The notes under the pieces are model-generated. The model made no database searches. It saw only the letters and a list, made by a program, of their open reading frames with translations, and had not been told where the DNA came from. From contig NZ_KB891103.1 in the NCBI RefSeq assembly GCF_000373365.1, positions 1-57,328 of the forward strand: a DNA stretch of 57,328 nucleotides, read 5' to 3'. A program made the translations under genes and the position numbers. Shown here in pieces: positions 57,211 to 57,328 of this stretch. Position 1 is the stretch's first letter. The number at the start of each line of letters is the position of its first letter. This DNA comes from Parafrankia discariae. Its GTDB lineage: Bacteria > Actinomycetota > Actinomycetes > Frankiales > Frankiaceae.

Positions 57211-57328
57211 TCACCAGCCGGCGGCGGCGTGCTCGGGGTACTGGGGGTACTGGGGGTACTCGGCGTGCTCGGCGTGCTCGGCGTGCTCGGCGTGCTCGGC
57301 GTGCTCGGCGTGCTCGGCGTGCTCGGCG
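57211..57328 (-). CDS. C-terminal tail of an Ala-Glu-His repeat protein, cut by window edge
   Basis: If read on the minus strand, the last 38 codons before a TGA at 57211-57213 give (AEH) repeated seven times, then AEYPQYPQYPEHAAAGW. A His/Glu tail of this kind could bind metal ions. The body of the protein lies outside the window. The same bases read on the plus strand from a GTG at 57209 give MSPAGG followed by VLG repeats, which could be a membrane protein start, so the coding strand is not certain. Confidence 0.35.
   Translation of the reverse strand, partial: AEHAEHAEHAEHAEHAEHAEHAEYPQYPQYPEHAAAGW
57229..57328. repeat. 9-bp tandem repeat array reaching the window edge
   Basis: Eleven 9-bp units from 57229: GTGCTCGGG, two GTACTGGGG, GTACTCGGC, then seven identical GTGCTCGGC (57265-57327). 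The period is three codons, so copy changes keep any frame. Confidence 0.9.

Overview
The window is high-GC actinobacterial DNA. The codons are strongly GC3-biased, GTG starts are common, several genes look leaderless with a TAnnnT -10 box about 7 nt before the start codon, and the gene families are typical of actinomycetes. A Frankia-like genome fits best (CaiB/BaiF CoA-transferases, TetR regulators, TerD/TelA genes, SAV_2336-type and EAD/VMAP conflict genes), but this is inference. I found no tRNA, rRNA or CRISPR array.

Layout. 1-15.9 kb is a catabolic and oxidative metabolism region. It holds an SDR followed by a decayed CoA-transferase, three TetR-type or divergent control points, two convergent paralogous peptide-type ABC binding lipoproteins, a gamma-carbonic anhydrase / CoA-transferase / small-protein operon, a HAD phosphatase, catalase, an alcohol dehydrogenase, an alpha/beta hydrolase and a thioesterase. 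Three gene remnants (CoA-transferase, F420-type oxidoreductase, SDR) show active gene decay. 15.98-20.3 kb is a minus-strand stress cluster: TIR protein, TelA, an unknown protein and a double-TerD protein. 20.4-28.0 kb holds an F420/LLM oxidoreductase and then a minus-strand sulfate activation and sulfation cluster: sulfotransferase, nitroreductase, CysD, CysNC, CysQ and SDR. Together these would make PAPS, use it and clear PAP. 28.3-29.8 kb is an SDR and a TetR sharing a clear palindromic operator.

29.9-43.1 kb is the most unusual part. A TerD-DUF2510-zinc ribbon-HNH nuclease fusion lies downstream of a sirtuin. Divergently from the sirtuin runs a tightly coupled operon: EAD2-EAD1 adaptor, EAD2-VMAP protein, MoxR AAA+ ATPase, and a 1554-aa vWA-NB-ARC-TPR protein whose NB-ARC/TPR half resembles the TPR protein of FxSxx-COOH peptide systems. 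Convergent to it is a 58-aa peptide gene translationally coupled to a HExxH-type peptide-modifying enzyme. I read this as a vWA-MoxR-VMAP conflict system combined with a ribosomal peptide-modification module that lacks the usual radical SAM enzyme.

43.5-49.2 kb carries a secreted DUF2599-like protein, a PIG-L deacetylase, a GT4 glycosyltransferase and a large membrane glycosyltransferase. 49.7-51.9 kb has a recently duplicated pair of small lipoproteins and a broken IS605-type TnpB. 52.0-56.7 kb holds a HIT protein, an S4-domain protein, an unrecognised coupled two-gene operon with nuclease-like motifs, and a 14-helix-type MFS exporter. A perfect 48-bp palindrome and a 9-bp tandem repeat array close the window.
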